Of a DNA stretch of 56,057 nt, positions 8,906 to 18,312 are shown one piece after another (the first letter of the stretch is position 1; every line of letters begins with the position of its first letter). Made by a program: the position numbers and the translations under genes. This stretch comes from an uncultured bacterium (GTDB taxonomy: Bacteria > Patescibacteriota > Minisyncoccia > Phycocordibacterales > CAIZLB01), in contig CAIJKW010000049.1 in the NCBI GenBank assembly GCA_903821355.1, forward strand, positions 1 through 56,057, in the 5' to 3' direction. Under the pieces are notes generated by a model. The model was not told the origin of the DNA, made no database searches, and saw only the letters and a program-made list of their open reading frames with translations.

Positions 8906-9706
8906 CTATTGTAAAACAACCGCCAAAAGTGCAATCGCCGCTGTCTCCGCTCTTAAAACATTCTGATTAATCCTTACGGACTTTATTTTAGCGTCCTCAA
9001 ATAGCTTAATTTCCTTTGGAGACCAACCGCCTTCTGGACCAATCAAAAAGACTAAATCAGTATAGGAATTCTTTTTCTTTAGAATTTCACTAATATTCAA
9101 ACCATTTTGATTACAAACAAACACTCCGACCTTCTTTTTATCGATAGACTCAAGCTCTTTTAAAGCTTCACCGAGTTTTTTAACAGGGTCTATTACAGGA
9201 ATTTCACTTCTTCCACATTGTTCAGATGCTTCAACCAAAATTCTTTGAGATCGAGACATATTCAAGTCCTTTTTTATTGTTCTATCTGTAATAATTGGAA
9301 CGACTTGAGAAACACCGAGCTCGGTTGCCTTTTGTAGGACCAAATCAAAATTATCGTTCTTAATTAAGGACATTATTATAGTCACCCTAACTTTTGAGGA
9401 CTCAGTCTTATTATCTTTGCTGGCTTTGCTAGTCACGGCTTTTTTTATGGACTTATCTTCAGACGATTCCACTTTATCAGCCTTACTAGTCTCCAAAACC
9501 CGCAAAACCGCCCCAGCACTATCCATTTTTTCTATAATAGCCAGATAATCAAAGCCAGAGCCGTCAAAAAGCACCACTCTACTACCCGCAAGATATCTAA
9601 AAACCTTTTGCCACTGATTTAAAATGGAATCATAGTCAAAATATCTCAAAGTTACTTTTTCTTTTGGGTTTATCTTGTCTTTTACGAAGAATCGGTGCAG
9701 TCTCAT
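8906..9706 (-). CDS. rsmE: 16S rRNA m3U1498 methyltransferase RsmE (SPOUT) with a charged inserted linker
   Basis: MRLHRFFV N-terminus; KATELGVSQVVPIITDRT; LIGPEGGWSPKEI; LRAETAAIALLAVV. Confidence 0.93.
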   Translation of the reverse strand: MRLHRFFVKDKINPKEKVTLRYFDYDSILNQWQKVFRYLAGSRVVLFDGSGFDYLAIIEKMDSAGAVLRVLETSKADKVESSEDKSIKKAVTSKASKDNKTESSKVRVTIIMSLIKNDNFDLVLQKATELGVSQVVPIITDRTIKKDLNMSRSQRILVEASEQCGRSEIPVIDPVKKLGEALKELESIDKKKVGVFVCNQNGLNISEILKKKNSYTDLVFLIGPEGGWSPKEIKLFEDAKIKSVRINQNVLRAETAAIALLAVVLQ

Positions 9707-9882
9707 TGTTGTTTTGTGTTTGTTTGATTTTTATTAAAAATAGGCGTATTCTTTGGCTTATACAGATACACTGTTTCAGCATCTAGATTGAGAAAATTTA
9801 AAGAATTTCCAAAGTTTTTCTATAAATCTTAATCTATCCAAAATACCAGATCCCCCACTATTATATATAATACACTTTGAAC

Positions 9883-10455
9883 ATGTTAATACCAACCGTT
9901 ATAGAAAAATCACAATTTGGCGAGAGAGCATATGATATATATTCAAGGCTACTTAGGGAAAATATCATATTTCTTGGTGGCGAAATAAATGACAATGTTG
10001 CAAATATTGTTATTGCCCAATTATTATTCTTACAAGCAGAGGATTCAAAAAAGGATATCTCTTTGTATATCAATTCACCAGGAGGATCAGTCACTTCCAT
10101 GATGGCAATGATAGACACAATGAATTACATCAAAAATGATGTTTCAACTATTTGTATTGGACAAGCAGCCTCTGCCGCATCAATGATACTTTCAGCTGGA
10201 AAAAAGGGAAAGAGGTTTGCATTAAGCAATTCAGAAATTATGATACATCAACCAATGAGTGGAACAGAGGGGCAAGTATCTGATATCGAGATTGCCGCAA
10301 GACATCTTATAAAAATGAAAGAGAAGTTGATAAAAATAATGTCAGAAAATTCTGGCCAACCAATCAAAAAAGTAGAGGCCGACATGGATAGAGACTTTTT
10401 TATGTCAGCAGAAGAAGCGAAGAAATACGGAATTATTGACAAGGTATTATCTTAA
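9883..10455 (+). CDS. clpP: ATP-dependent Clp protease proteolytic subunit
   Basis: [67 protein letters not shown] at 9883 preferred to TTG at 9877. Confidence 0.95.
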   Translation: MLIPTVIEKSQFGERAYDIYSRLLRENIIFLGGEINDNVANIVIAQLLFLQAEDSKKDISLYINSPGGSVTSMMAMIDTMNYIKNDVSTICIGQAASAASMILSAGKKGKRFALSNSEIMIHQPMSGTEGQVSDIEIAARHLIKMKEKLIKIMSENSGQPIKKVEADMDRDFFMSAEEAKKYGIIDKVLS

Positions 10456-10473
10456 CAAAATAAATAAACCGAG

Positions 10474-12027
10474 ATGATTATAAACCAAACAGAGCTCGCA
10501 TTAGCAATAATGGTGGGCGGTGTCGGTTTCGTCATTGGATATTTGATTAGAATACTAGTTGCACTAAGTACAAAAAATTCATTAGAGCTCAATGCTAAAA
10601 AGATTAAGACGGTGGCCAAAGAAGAGGCCGTTTTATTAATTTCAAAAGCACAAGAAGAAGCAATCAAGATTGTAGCTAGTTCAAAAAAAGAAATAAAAGA
10701 AAAAGAGGAAAATATTCAAAAGAACGAAGATCGACTAATAAAAAAAGAACAGTTGGTTGACAATAGATACGTAGAGCTTGAAAAAGAGCTCAGAAAAATT
10801 GAAGAAGGTATACAAAAAAATAACACAAAAAGTGAATTACTGTTGGAAAAAGAAAAAAACATAGAATCACTATTAGAGCAAAAAACCCTTGAAGTTCAAC
10901 GTATTTCCAAGTTTACAGAGGAAGAAGCAAAAATGTTTTTGTTTAATAAAATACAAAAAGATCATGAGGAAGATTTGCTAAACAGAATAAATAAATTTGA
11001 CTTGTTTGCAGAAGAAACTCTTGAGGATAAAGCGAAGGAAATATTAACGACAACCGTTCAACGTCTAGCCTCATCAGTAAATGGAGAAATGTTTTCATCG
11101 ACAGTTCCAATTTCATCGGAAGATATAAAAGGAAAAGTTATAGGAAAAGAAGGAAGAAATATTAAAACATTTGAAAAAGAAACTGGGGTTGAAGTTTTAG
11201 TCGACGAAGGGCAGGGTTACATTTCACTTTCTTGCTTTGATCCAATAAGAAGACAGGTTGCTAAAATTGCGCTTGAAGCACTGGTTGCTGATGGAAGAAT
11301 TCAACCAGCAAGAATTGAAAAGGAAGTGGAGATTGCAAGAGATCTAATAATAAAAGAAACAAAAAAGTTGGGAGATAAAGCATGTTATGAGACAGGAATA
11401 CTTGGACTTGATCCAAGAATTTCCACGATACTAGGAAGACTTCATTATAGAACGAGTTATGGACAAAATGTCTTACAGCATTCAATAGAGTGCGCACATC
11501 TTGCGGGAATGTTAGCAGAAGAATTGGGAGCTGATGTTGCAGTTGCAAAAGCTGGTGCTCTACTCCATGACATTGGAAAAGCGTTGGATCACGAGGTTGA
11601 TGGAAGCCATGTTGATATTGGAAAAAAATTGTTAGAAAAGTTTGGAGTTGATAAAAAAATAATTCAGGCGATGCAGTCACACCACGATGAATATCCTTAT
11701 GAAACCTTAGAAGCAAGGATAGTTCAGACGGCTGACGCCCTCTCAGGAGGCCGTCCAGGGGCAAGAAGTGATACTTTAGAGAACTATATCAAGAGATTAA
11801 ATGACCTTGAAGATATAGCAAATTCTTTCAGTGGAGTTGAAAAATCTTATGCACTTCAAGCCGGAAGAGAAATTAGAATTTTTGTTTCGCCAGAAAAGGT
11901 CTCGGATTATGATGCCAAAAATATGGCTAGAAATATAGCTATAAAAATAGAAAGAGAGTTAAAATATCCGGGAGAGATAAAAATAACAGTTATCAGAGAG
12001 AACAAGATAATGGAAATAGCTAGGTAA
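10474..12027 (+). CDS. rny: Ribonuclease Y
   Basis: N-terminal TM, coiled coil, KH (GKVIGKEGRNIKTFEKETGVEVLVD), HD domain (VLQHSIECAHLAGMLAEELGADVAVAKAGALLHDIGKA). Confidence 0.96.
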   Translation: MIINQTELALAIMVGGVGFVIGYLIRILVALSTKNSLELNAKKIKTVAKEEAVLLISKAQEEAIKIVASSKKEIKEKEENIQKNEDRLIKKEQLVDNRYVELEKELRKIEEGIQKNNTKSELLLEKEKNIESLLEQKTLEVQRISKFTEEEAKMFLFNKIQKDHEEDLLNRINKFDLFAEETLEDKAKEILTTTVQRLASSVNGEMFSSTVPISSEDIKGKVIGKEGRNIKTFEKETGVEVLVDEGQGYISLSCFDPIRRQVAKIALEALVADGRIQPARIEKEVEIARDLIIKETKKLGDKACYETGILGLDPRISTILGRLHYRTSYGQNVLQHSIECAHLAGMLAEELGADVAVAKAGALLHDIGKALDHEVDGSHVDIGKKLLEKFGVDKKIIQAMQSHHDEYPYETLEARIVQTADALSGGRPGARSDTLENYIKRLNDLEDIANSFSGVEKSYALQAGREIRIFVSPEKVSDYDAKNMARNIAIKIERELKYPGEIKITVIRENKIMEIAR

Positions 12028-12121
12028 ATTATAGGTTTTTTTGAGGTCGATTTCGGGCTAAAATTGACATAATTGACGAATAAGTCAAAATGTGTCAAAA
12101 CTTTTTAAAGCCTTTTATCCC

Positions 12122-12150
12122 TTGATTCAAAATATGGCTTAATATATAAT
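12122..12150 (+). promoter_or_regulatory. Sigma70-type promoter upstream of the HU gene
   Basis: TTGATT (12122-12127), 17 bp, TATAAT (12145-12150). Confidence 0.75.
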
Positions 12151-12205
12151 CAATACCGAGGTTATAGCGGTCGACAATTATAAAGAAACAATTACTTCAA
12201 CAAAT

Positions 12206-12478
12206 ATGAATAAAGCAGCATTGGTTGACAAAGTAAACGACGTCCTTGGAACTACAAAAGTTCAAGCTGAGCAAATCGTTGATACCATCTTTGATGGAAT
12301 CACAGCCTCACTTAAAAAAGGAGATGAAGTTTCAGTAGCAGGTTTCGGAATCTTTTCTGCAAAGAAAAGAGCCGCACGTTCTGCACGTAATCCAAGAACA
12401 GGAGAAATCGTAAAGGTTGCAGCTATGAATGTTCCAAAGTTTAGAGCATCAAAGGCTCTTAAGGAAGCGGTTAAATAA
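12206..12478 (+). CDS. HU-family DNA-binding protein
   Basis: MNKAALVDKVNDVLGTTKVQAEQIVDTIFDGITASLKKGDEVSVAGFGIFSAKKRAARSARNPRTGEIVKVAAMNVPKFRASKALKEAVK. Confidence 0.97.
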   Translation: MNKAALVDKVNDVLGTTKVQAEQIVDTIFDGITASLKKGDEVSVAGFGIFSAKKRAARSARNPRTGEIVKVAAMNVPKFRASKALKEAVK

Positions 12479-12558
12479 TTTCGGTTGCTATTTGGACTCA
12501 TGTTGTCTATCTGATAGAACCAACAAAGTCTAAATAAATAGTTTCCACTTAACAAAAT

Positions 12559-12583
12559 ATCTCAGCGAAAGCTGGGGTTTTTT
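12559..12583 (+). terminator. Intrinsic terminator after the HU gene
   Basis: CTCAGC-GAAA-GCTGGGG followed by TTTTTT. Confidence 0.7.
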
Positions 12584-12631
12584 GTTTGGATATTTATTTT
12601 TTTATCTATCATTTACACTTCTTCTGTTTTT

Positions 12632-13501
12632 TTATTTCACCACCACCGCCTGATTAGTTACACCTGGAACCGCATTTACCTGATTCATTAATTTATTTGT
12701 TGACCAATATTCAGATTTATTTCCATTAAAAGGATCGTGAATGTAAAAACCTGTTGGGTTTTCAACATCCCCAGAAAAACCAATCACAAGTCTTGCGTGC
12801 TCCCCTTTAAAGGCCGTTACCTCTCCCCCACCAGAAAGATTCCAAGTGTAAGCTGGTGCTGTTATTGAAGTGTAACCCCACAGTATCACAGGATGTCCCG
12901 CCTTTAATTCTTTAGCAAGAAATTGCGCATTTATGTTTGTTTCGTAAGAAGCATCTCTTCCGTAAGACAAGACTGCTTTCATCACCGGCTTGCCGTAAAC
13001 ACCGTACCCCTTTGTGCTACCAACAATATCTATATTTCCGACAAACATTTCTTGCGGATTGTCCCACTCGTCAAGCGTTATATCTTTATCCCTTGGGTTA
13101 TATCCAAATTTTTCCACAATATCCATATCATCCGATATTTCAATACTATAGTAAGCGAGCGCCATTCTAAGCGATGCGGCCTCACAGCTGTTTGCATATT
13201 GCTGTGAAAAATAAGGAACGTCTAGTTTAAATACTTTTTGATTTGAAACAGGGGTTAGAGCGACCGTTTTTGTGGAGGAGGTTTTATTTGAAGTAATCTT
13301 ATCTGAAGACGACGTTGTAATATCACCATCAAATGAGGGGGTTATAGAATTTTGCTTATCCGATTCAGAAGAGACGACGGAAGAGACGGTGATCAGCTCT
13401 GATTTTACCAACAGAGATGACGAAGAATTTGTATTCGCAAAATCTAGAACACCTATTATTACCAAGGCTAATCCGAGAAAGAGATAGTTTCTTATTCTCA
13501 T
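12632..13501 (-). CDS. Secreted/membrane-anchored C39-like cysteine peptidase
   Basis: LDVPYFSQQYANSCEAASLRMALAYY, GHPVILWG, HARLVIGFSG...YIHDPFNG; start MRIRNYLFL at 13501 so that the CDS does not enter the adjacent tRNA. Confidence 0.82.
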   Translation of the reverse strand: MRIRNYLFLGLALVIIGVLDFANTNSSSSLLVKSELITVSSVVSSESDKQNSITPSFDGDITTSSSDKITSNKTSSTKTVALTPVSNQKVFKLDVPYFSQQYANSCEAASLRMALAYYSIEISDDMDIVEKFGYNPRDKDITLDEWDNPQEMFVGNIDIVGSTKGYGVYGKPVMKAVLSYGRDASYETNINAQFLAKELKAGHPVILWGYTSITAPAYTWNLSGGGEVTAFKGEHARLVIGFSGDVENPTGFYIHDPFNGNKSEYWSTNKLMNQVNAVPGVTNQAVVVK

Positions 13502-13506
13502 GATGG

Positions 13507-13577
13507 TGCGGGATAAGGGAATCGAACCCTTGTCTACTGCTTGGAAGGCAGTCATTCTACCACTAAACCAATCCCGC
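13507..13577 (-). tRNA. tRNA-Gly (TCC)
   Basis: Minus strand GCGGGATTGGTTTAGTGGTAGAATGACTGCCTTCCAAGCAGTAGACAAGGGTTCGATTCCCTTATCCCGCA; anticodon loop CTTCCAA. Confidence 0.95.
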
Positions 13578-13682
13578 TTGTTTTTAAACTATATCAAATA
13601 CGGCGCAAAAGTAAATACTTTTAATTAAATGCATTAATTGTGTTAAAATGCTAAATAAGTTAAATCAATAAGAAGTTATAAA

Positions 13683-14921
13683 ATGAACAACATCGAAACT
13701 CTGCTTGGCAATTCTATATCGATAATTAAAAAAAGTTCATTATTTGTGGTTACAATTCTTAGCTTTTGGTCTGGAGCAAACAATAACGCTACAACCTCCT
13801 CAACAACAGTCTCCATTACTGAAAAAAACTCGATAGGGATACAGCATTCGGTGCAAGAAACAGCAACAAAAAATACAGATAAGATATTAAATATACTAAA
13901 AAAAGACGAGCTCAATGCGAAACCTAGTGGGACATCTAGTAAGATGATAGACCAAAACATATTCAGCGTCCCCATAAATACAGACAAGATAGTGGAAATA
14001 TCTAAAAAATTGAATCAACTCAACCTTGTTGCCCCAAATTATTCCAATCTAGATGTAAAAAATTCAAACAAAGACAGTAACAAGAATGTTGTTAATTCAA
14101 AAAATACAGTTGTACAAGATACAGAAACCCAAAATCCTGTAGTTAATAGTCTAATATCTATTACAAGACAAGGATCAGTAGAGAGCTTGGTAAACATTAG
14201 ATGTGAAAATAAAGCAAATAATACAATAAAGGTCATAACAGGAAGTGGCGTTATTATAAGCTCATCAGGTTTAATTCTGACAGCAGCCCATGTTGCAGCT
14301 CCCGTTTACTCAGAGCAAAATGGCGGTAAATACAACTGTTACGCAAGAATTAAAAACCCAGCAACGGGAAATTATCCTGTTAAGGTTGTTTTTATAAACC
14401 CAAACTGGGTCAATAAGTATTATTCAGAATTTGACAAGACATACTCTGAGACTGGAGAAAACGATATTGCTATTCTTCAAATAGATACTTCAAACAAAAA
14501 ACTTAGTAACGCTGAAATATCCGATTTAAATAATGCAACATATGCAATATTATCAACAGGTATACCAAATTTGGAGGATTCAATAGAAATTAAGTCGTAT
14601 CCGGCAGATATTTATGGAAAATCAGGCGTCTTTAGTGTCTTACCTAGAAAATCAGAAACGAACTCTATAAACAGCCTTTTTAACTTCAGTGGTGGAATAG
14701 ATAGTCCTTTTGATCTAATAGAAACAAAACCTAGCTCTCTGGGTCAACCTGGGGCTTCTGGAGGTGGTATATTCAACAATCAAGGACAGCTTGTTGGGAT
14801 AATATCTAATATGGTTTCATCAGATGTCCTATTTAAGAATAAGATAAGAGCATTATCTATCAAATACATGAATAATGAAGTTAAAAGAAACCTTGGTAAG
14901 TCTATTTTTGAACTTATCTGA
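13683..14921 (+). CDS. Secreted trypsin-like (S1) serine protease
   Basis: Catalytic triad motifs LTAAHV, ENDIAILQID, GQPGASGGGIFN; TGA stop. Confidence 0.83.
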   Translation: MNNIETLLGNSISIIKKSSLFVVTILSFWSGANNNATTSSTTVSITEKNSIGIQHSVQETATKNTDKILNILKKDELNAKPSGTSSKMIDQNIFSVPINTDKIVEISKKLNQLNLVAPNYSNLDVKNSNKDSNKNVVNSKNTVVQDTETQNPVVNSLISITRQGSVESLVNIRCENKANNTIKVITGSGVIISSSGLILTAAHVAAPVYSEQNGGKYNCYARIKNPATGNYPVKVVFINPNWVNKYYSEFDKTYSETGENDIAILQIDTSNKKLSNAEISDLNNATYAILSTGIPNLEDSIEIKSYPADIYGKSGVFSVLPRKSETNSINSLFNFSGGIDSPFDLIETKPSSLGQPGASGGGIFNNQGQLVGIISNMVSSDVLFKNKIRALSIKYMNNEVKRNLGKSIFELI

Positions 14922-15252
14922 TTCCCCCATTATTAAACACATCCAAGACAAACTTGTTTTGAATTTTAATAACAGTATCCCAGTTATCATTTGGGGCTAA
15001 CATATTAACTTTTTCATAGCCACAAGACTCACATTTGTTTGTTACTCGATATTTATCCTTTTTAAGCTCTATATTAACAGGCTTCATTAAGCCCTGACAT
15101 TCAGAAAGTCTATCTCCTGGATTGATATCCACATGTTTACTCCACAAACAGTTAGGACAATGGTCTGTGTAACCATCTCCCTTAACCTCCGTCTTGCAGA
15201 CATCGCAAATAAAGTCTTCTTTTTTCTTCGTGAATTTTTTAGTCATGATCAT
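14914..15252 (-). CDS. RNHCP-domain zinc-binding protein
   Basis: FICDVCKTEVKGDGYTDHCPNCLWSKHVDINPGDRLSECQGLMKPV...CESCGYEKVNMLAPNDNWD. Confidence 0.85.
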   Translation of the reverse strand: MIMTKKFTKKKEDFICDVCKTEVKGDGYTDHCPNCLWSKHVDINPGDRLSECQGLMKPVNIELKKDKYRVTNKCESCGYEKVNMLAPNDNWDTVIKIQNKFVLDVFNNGGIR

Positions 15253-15288
15253 AATCTGGTAATAACCCTTGTTTGGTCTGAAAAATTG

Positions 15289-15361
15289 TCGGGGCGCCGG
15301 GATTCGAACCCGGAGTCACTTGCTCCCAAAGCAAGCATGTTAGCCGTTACACCACGCCCCG
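15289..15361 (-). tRNA. tRNA-Pro (TGG)
   Basis: Minus strand CGGGGCGTGGTGTAACGGCTAACATGCTTGCTTTGGGAGCAAGTGACTCCGGGTTCGAATCCCGGCGCCCCGA; anticodon loop TTTGGGA. Confidence 0.95.
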
Positions 15362-15468
15362 ATTTGATGGTGTAAGCATATCACACATATTTTATTTTTG
15401 CCAACGGGCGAGTTCTCCCACCTATTTCTACCCTCAGTTGTTGATTGATCAAGGTATTTTTCAGCGCT

Positions 15469-16011
15469 TTATTCAAAAAGCGGCAACATTTTAACCTTAC
15501 AACTCAATAAATTTGATTTTGTTACACGTGAACCAGAATGGTACAAGCTTATGCACATACCTATAAATTTAAAGCTCTCTTCTCTTAAATTAAAGTCTGA
15601 GCAGTACTTGAGGGCAATCTTTTTGATTTTTCTAATCTTTTCTTTTGTTAGATTGATTTCTGGTCTAAGCCAATTCAATCCATCACTGTCTCTTATGATG
15701 CTAATTTTGGGGTTAAAAAGGTTATCATCACACTTTAGACTTTTTAAACCTGAGGGAATCTTAAGGGTTTTTACCTCAACTATGTAGTAAAAGTCATCCT
15801 TTTGGGCGATTATATCAATCTCCCCTATTTTATTTCTGTAATTTCTATCAATTATCTGAAATCCGTGCTTCTCTAAGAAAACAACAGCGATATTTTCACC
15901 CAAGTCCCCTATTTTCTTGTTTGAATCAAGGCCTGAGTCTTCATCGAATTTTACGGTTAAATCTTTTTTTATCTTTATTTTACTATCTTTTTTATGTTTT
16001 TGTGTATTCAT
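15469..16011 (-). CDS. YraN/UPF0102-family putative endonuclease
   Basis: LGENIAVVFLEKHGFQIIDRNYRNKIGEIDIIAQKDDFYYIVEVKT. Confidence 0.88.
   Translation of the reverse strand: MNTQKHKKDSKIKIKKDLTVKFDEDSGLDSNKKIGDLGENIAVVFLEKHGFQIIDRNYRNKIGEIDIIAQKDDFYYIVEVKTLKIPSGLKSLKCDDNLFNPKISIIRDSDGLNWLRPEINLTKEKIRKIKKIALKYCSDFNLREESFKFIGMCISLYHSGSRVTKSNLLSCKVKMLPLFE
15520..15535. promoter_or_regulatory. parS-like site A
   Basis: TGTTACACGTGAACCA vs ParB site consensus TGTTNCACGTGAAACA. Confidence 0.5.
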
Positions 16012-16181
16012 GTTTATTTTTTATTATTATTAACAAAAGTAATGATAATAAAATCATATGAAGTTTCTATAAAAAAATTATAAAGAAAAAGTAAAGATTA
16101 AATGTAAGCAAATATCTCCCTAAGGTTACATATGAAACCAACGGATTAGCCAAAAATAAGGGTTTTTCAATACATCAACCA

Positions 16182-16197
16182 TGTTTCACGTGCCACA
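16182..16197. promoter_or_regulatory. parS-like site B
   Basis: TGTTTCACGTGCCACA, 14/16 to TGTTTCACGTGAAACA. Confidence 0.55.
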
Positions 16198-16232
16198 TTT
16201 AAACCAAGGTCTAAAAGACAACATTTTGATGG

Positions 16233-16351
16233 TTATACACACATTGTGTCCTTATTTATAAGCGTTTATTCTTATAATCGTTGAAAAATAATGTTTTTAT
16301 AAAAGCCAAGCATTTATGTCTTTTATACACATATACACAGAGTTATCCACA
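16233..16351 (+). promoter_or_regulatory. Cluster of DnaA-box-like sequences
   Basis: TTATACACA (16233), TTATACACA (16323), ATATACACA (16331), TTATCCACA (16343), all same strand, next to AT-rich DNA at 16012-16110. Confidence 0.55.
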
Positions 16352-16479
16352 GTTTAGGACATTTTATAGCAGCCATTGGGGACAAGTCCTTAAGAGATTC
16401 TTTTGTCTTTCTTTCTTCATTCTCCACCTTCCTTTAGATACGATAAAAACACCTATAACCCTTCTTTTCTGTCATTTTG

Positions 16480-16550
16480 TGCGGATAGGGAGAATCGGAC
16501 TCCCGTCTCGTCCTTGGCAAGGACGCATTCTACCACTAAACCATATCCGC
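16480..16550 (-). tRNA. tRNA-Gly (GCC)
   Basis: Minus strand GCGGATATGGTTTAGTGGTAGAATGCGTCCTTGCCAAGGACGAGACGGGAGTCCGATTCTCCCTATCCGCA; anticodon loop TTGCCAA. Confidence 0.95.
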
Positions 16551-16584
16551 ATTGTTTTTTTATTATAACACAAAATTATAATTG

Positions 16585-16656
16585 TGCACCCGCCAGGACT
16601 CGAACCTGGAATAACGGTTCCGAAGACCGTTGTGATATCCATTTCACCACGGGTGC
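16585..16656 (-). tRNA. tRNA-Arg (TCG)
   Basis: Minus strand GCACCCGTGGTGAAATGGATATCACAACGGTCTTCGGAACCGTTATTCCAGGTTCGAGTCCTGGCGGGTGCA; anticodon loop CTTCGGA. Confidence 0.95.
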
Positions 16657-16739
16657 TTGGTCTTCCATTGCATAATCCGAGATACACAGTCTACATCATA
16701 GATAGCAAAAAATCAAAAGGTGTACTAATATTCTATATA

Positions 16740-18284
16740 ATGAATAAAAAAGATTTGAACAACAATTCAAAAATGACATCAAAACCTAAAAAAGGGCCTG
16801 ATAGTAAGGTTTTTAAGGAAATAGATAAAAACCTTATACCTGAACACGTTCAGGAAATAGTATCAAAACTACAAGATGCTGGTTTTTCAGCTTATTTGGT
16901 GGGAGGCTGTGTTAGAGATTTAATACTGAACAAAATACCAAAAGACTGGGATATAACAACTAGCGCCCAGCCGGAAGAGATCATTAGGATATTTGAGGAT
17001 ACCTTCTATGAAAATACCTTCGGAACAGTTGGGGTAAAGATAAAAAAAGAGTCGGGGGAGACAGAGATAGTAGAAGTTACACCTTATAGAACAGAAGGGG
17101 ATTATTCAGACGGGAGACACCCTAACTCAGTGTCTTTTAGTGACGACATTAGAGACGATCTGCTTCGCAGAGACTTTACAATGAACGCGATAGCCTATGA
17201 TTCAATAGAGGACAAGATTATAGATGAGTACGATGGATTAAAGGACATAAAGGACAAGACCATAAGAGCGGTGGGTGATCCTGTTAAAAGGTTTGCAGAA
17301 GATGGATTAAGGCTTATAAGGGCCGTGCGTTTCTCGGCCGAATTAGGTTTCATGATTAACACTGAGACTCAAAACGCCATTATTTCTGAGTCGAATAACC
17401 TTAAAAAGATTGCCGTAGAGAGAATCAGGGATGAATTTAACAAGATACTCATGTCTAACCAGCCGTCATTGGGTATAGCAATGGCTCAAAAACTAGGCTT
17501 ATTAGAGATATTTTGTCCAGAACTAGCTGAAGCGGTACACGTGAAACAGAATCAGGCTCATTCCTATGATGTTTTTGAACACTTACTAAGAAGTTGTCAG
17601 TGTGCAGCTGATAAGAACTGGCGTCTTGAAATAAGATTGGCCGCCTTATTCCACGATATCGGAAAACCTCCGACCAAAAGAGTCAATGAAACACAAGATA
17701 TCACTTTCTATGGCCACGAAGTTGTGGGGGCTAAGATGTCCAAGATTATTTTAGAGAGAATGAAGTATCCTGCAAAAACAGTTGAGGTTGTAACCAAAAT
17801 GATACGTTGGCATATGTTTTTCTCAGACACAGAGCAAATAACAGCTTCTGCAGTAAGAAGGATGATAGTTAACGTTGGCAAAGAATATATTTGGGACCTT
17901 ATTGACTTAAGGGTGTGTGACAGAGTTGGAACCGGTAGACCAAAAGAAAATCCTTACAGATTAAGGAAATATAGAGCATTAATAGAAGAGGTTATGGTAG
18001 ACCCAATAGATGTGGGGATGCTCAAAATTGATGGCAACACACTTATAAAAGACTTAAATATTCAGGTTGGACCCATAATAGGTCTAACATTAAATGCATT
18101 ACTTGAAGAAGTCTTAGAAGACCCTAAACTAAATACCGTTGAATATCTATCTGGAAGGGCGATAGAACTTTCAATGTTACCCATGAAACAATTGAAAGAT
18201 CTGGCAAATAAAGGGTTAAACAAGAAAAAAGACATGGAGGATGAGCAAATAGCCCTGATTAGGAAAAAACACGATATTAAATAG
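16740..18284 (+). CDS. CCA-adding/poly(A) polymerase-family nucleotidyltransferase with HD domain
   Basis: AYLVGGCVRDLILNKIPKDWDITTSAQPEEI; RRDFTMNAIAYD; AALFHDIGKPPTK; ATG at 16740 preferred because track start 16584 lies in the tRNA-Arg gene. Confidence 0.92.
   Translation: MNKKDLNNNSKMTSKPKKGPDSKVFKEIDKNLIPEHVQEIVSKLQDAGFSAYLVGGCVRDLILNKIPKDWDITTSAQPEEIIRIFEDTFYENTFGTVGVKIKKESGETEIVEVTPYRTEGDYSDGRHPNSVSFSDDIRDDLLRRDFTMNAIAYDSIEDKIIDEYDGLKDIKDKTIRAVGDPVKRFAEDGLRLIRAVRFSAELGFMINTETQNAIISESNNLKKIAVERIRDEFNKILMSNQPSLGIAMAQKLGLLEIFCPELAEAVHVKQNQAHSYDVFEHLLRSCQCAADKNWRLEIRLAALFHDIGKPPTKRVNETQDITFYGHEVVGAKMSKIILERMKYPAKTVEVVTKMIRWHMFFSDTEQITASAVRRMIVNVGKEYIWDLIDLRVCDRVGTGRPKENPYRLRKYRALIEEVMVDPIDVGMLKIDGNTLIKDLNIQVGPIIGLTLNALLEEVLEDPKLNTVEYLSGRAIELSMLPMKQLKDLANKGLNKKKDMEDEQIALIRKKHDIK
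17533..17548. promoter_or_regulatory. parS-like site C (inside the CCA-adding enzyme gene)
   Basis: CGGTACACGTGAAACA; right half-site GTGAAACA perfect. Confidence 0.35.
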
Positions 18285-18299
18285 GTTACACGTGCAACA
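18284..18299. promoter_or_regulatory. parS-like site D
   Basis: GGTTACACGTGCAACA. Confidence 0.5.
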
Positions 18300-18312
18300 T
18301 AGGTTTGATACG

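Noticed and set aside
11261-11764. Long minus-strand ORF (167 aa) inside rny
   Set aside because: Antisense to the conserved RNase Y HD/KH region; low-complexity Leu/Phe/Gln-rich shadow translation.
197-14921. Possible UGA stop-codon recoding (as in Gracilibacteria/Absconditabacteria)
   Set aside because: TGA serves as a normal terminator (e.g. the serine protease at 14921) and core genes read through without internal TGA.
15133-15375. Plus-strand 80-aa ORF
   Set aside because: Runs through the tRNA-Pro gene and antisense to the RNHCP protein.
16281-16675. Plus-strand ORFs 16281-16568 and 16403-16675 and minus-strand ORF 16472-16687
   Set aside because: They overlap the two tRNA genes (Gly-GCC, Arg-TCG) and origin-like noncoding DNA; no protein-like conservation visible.
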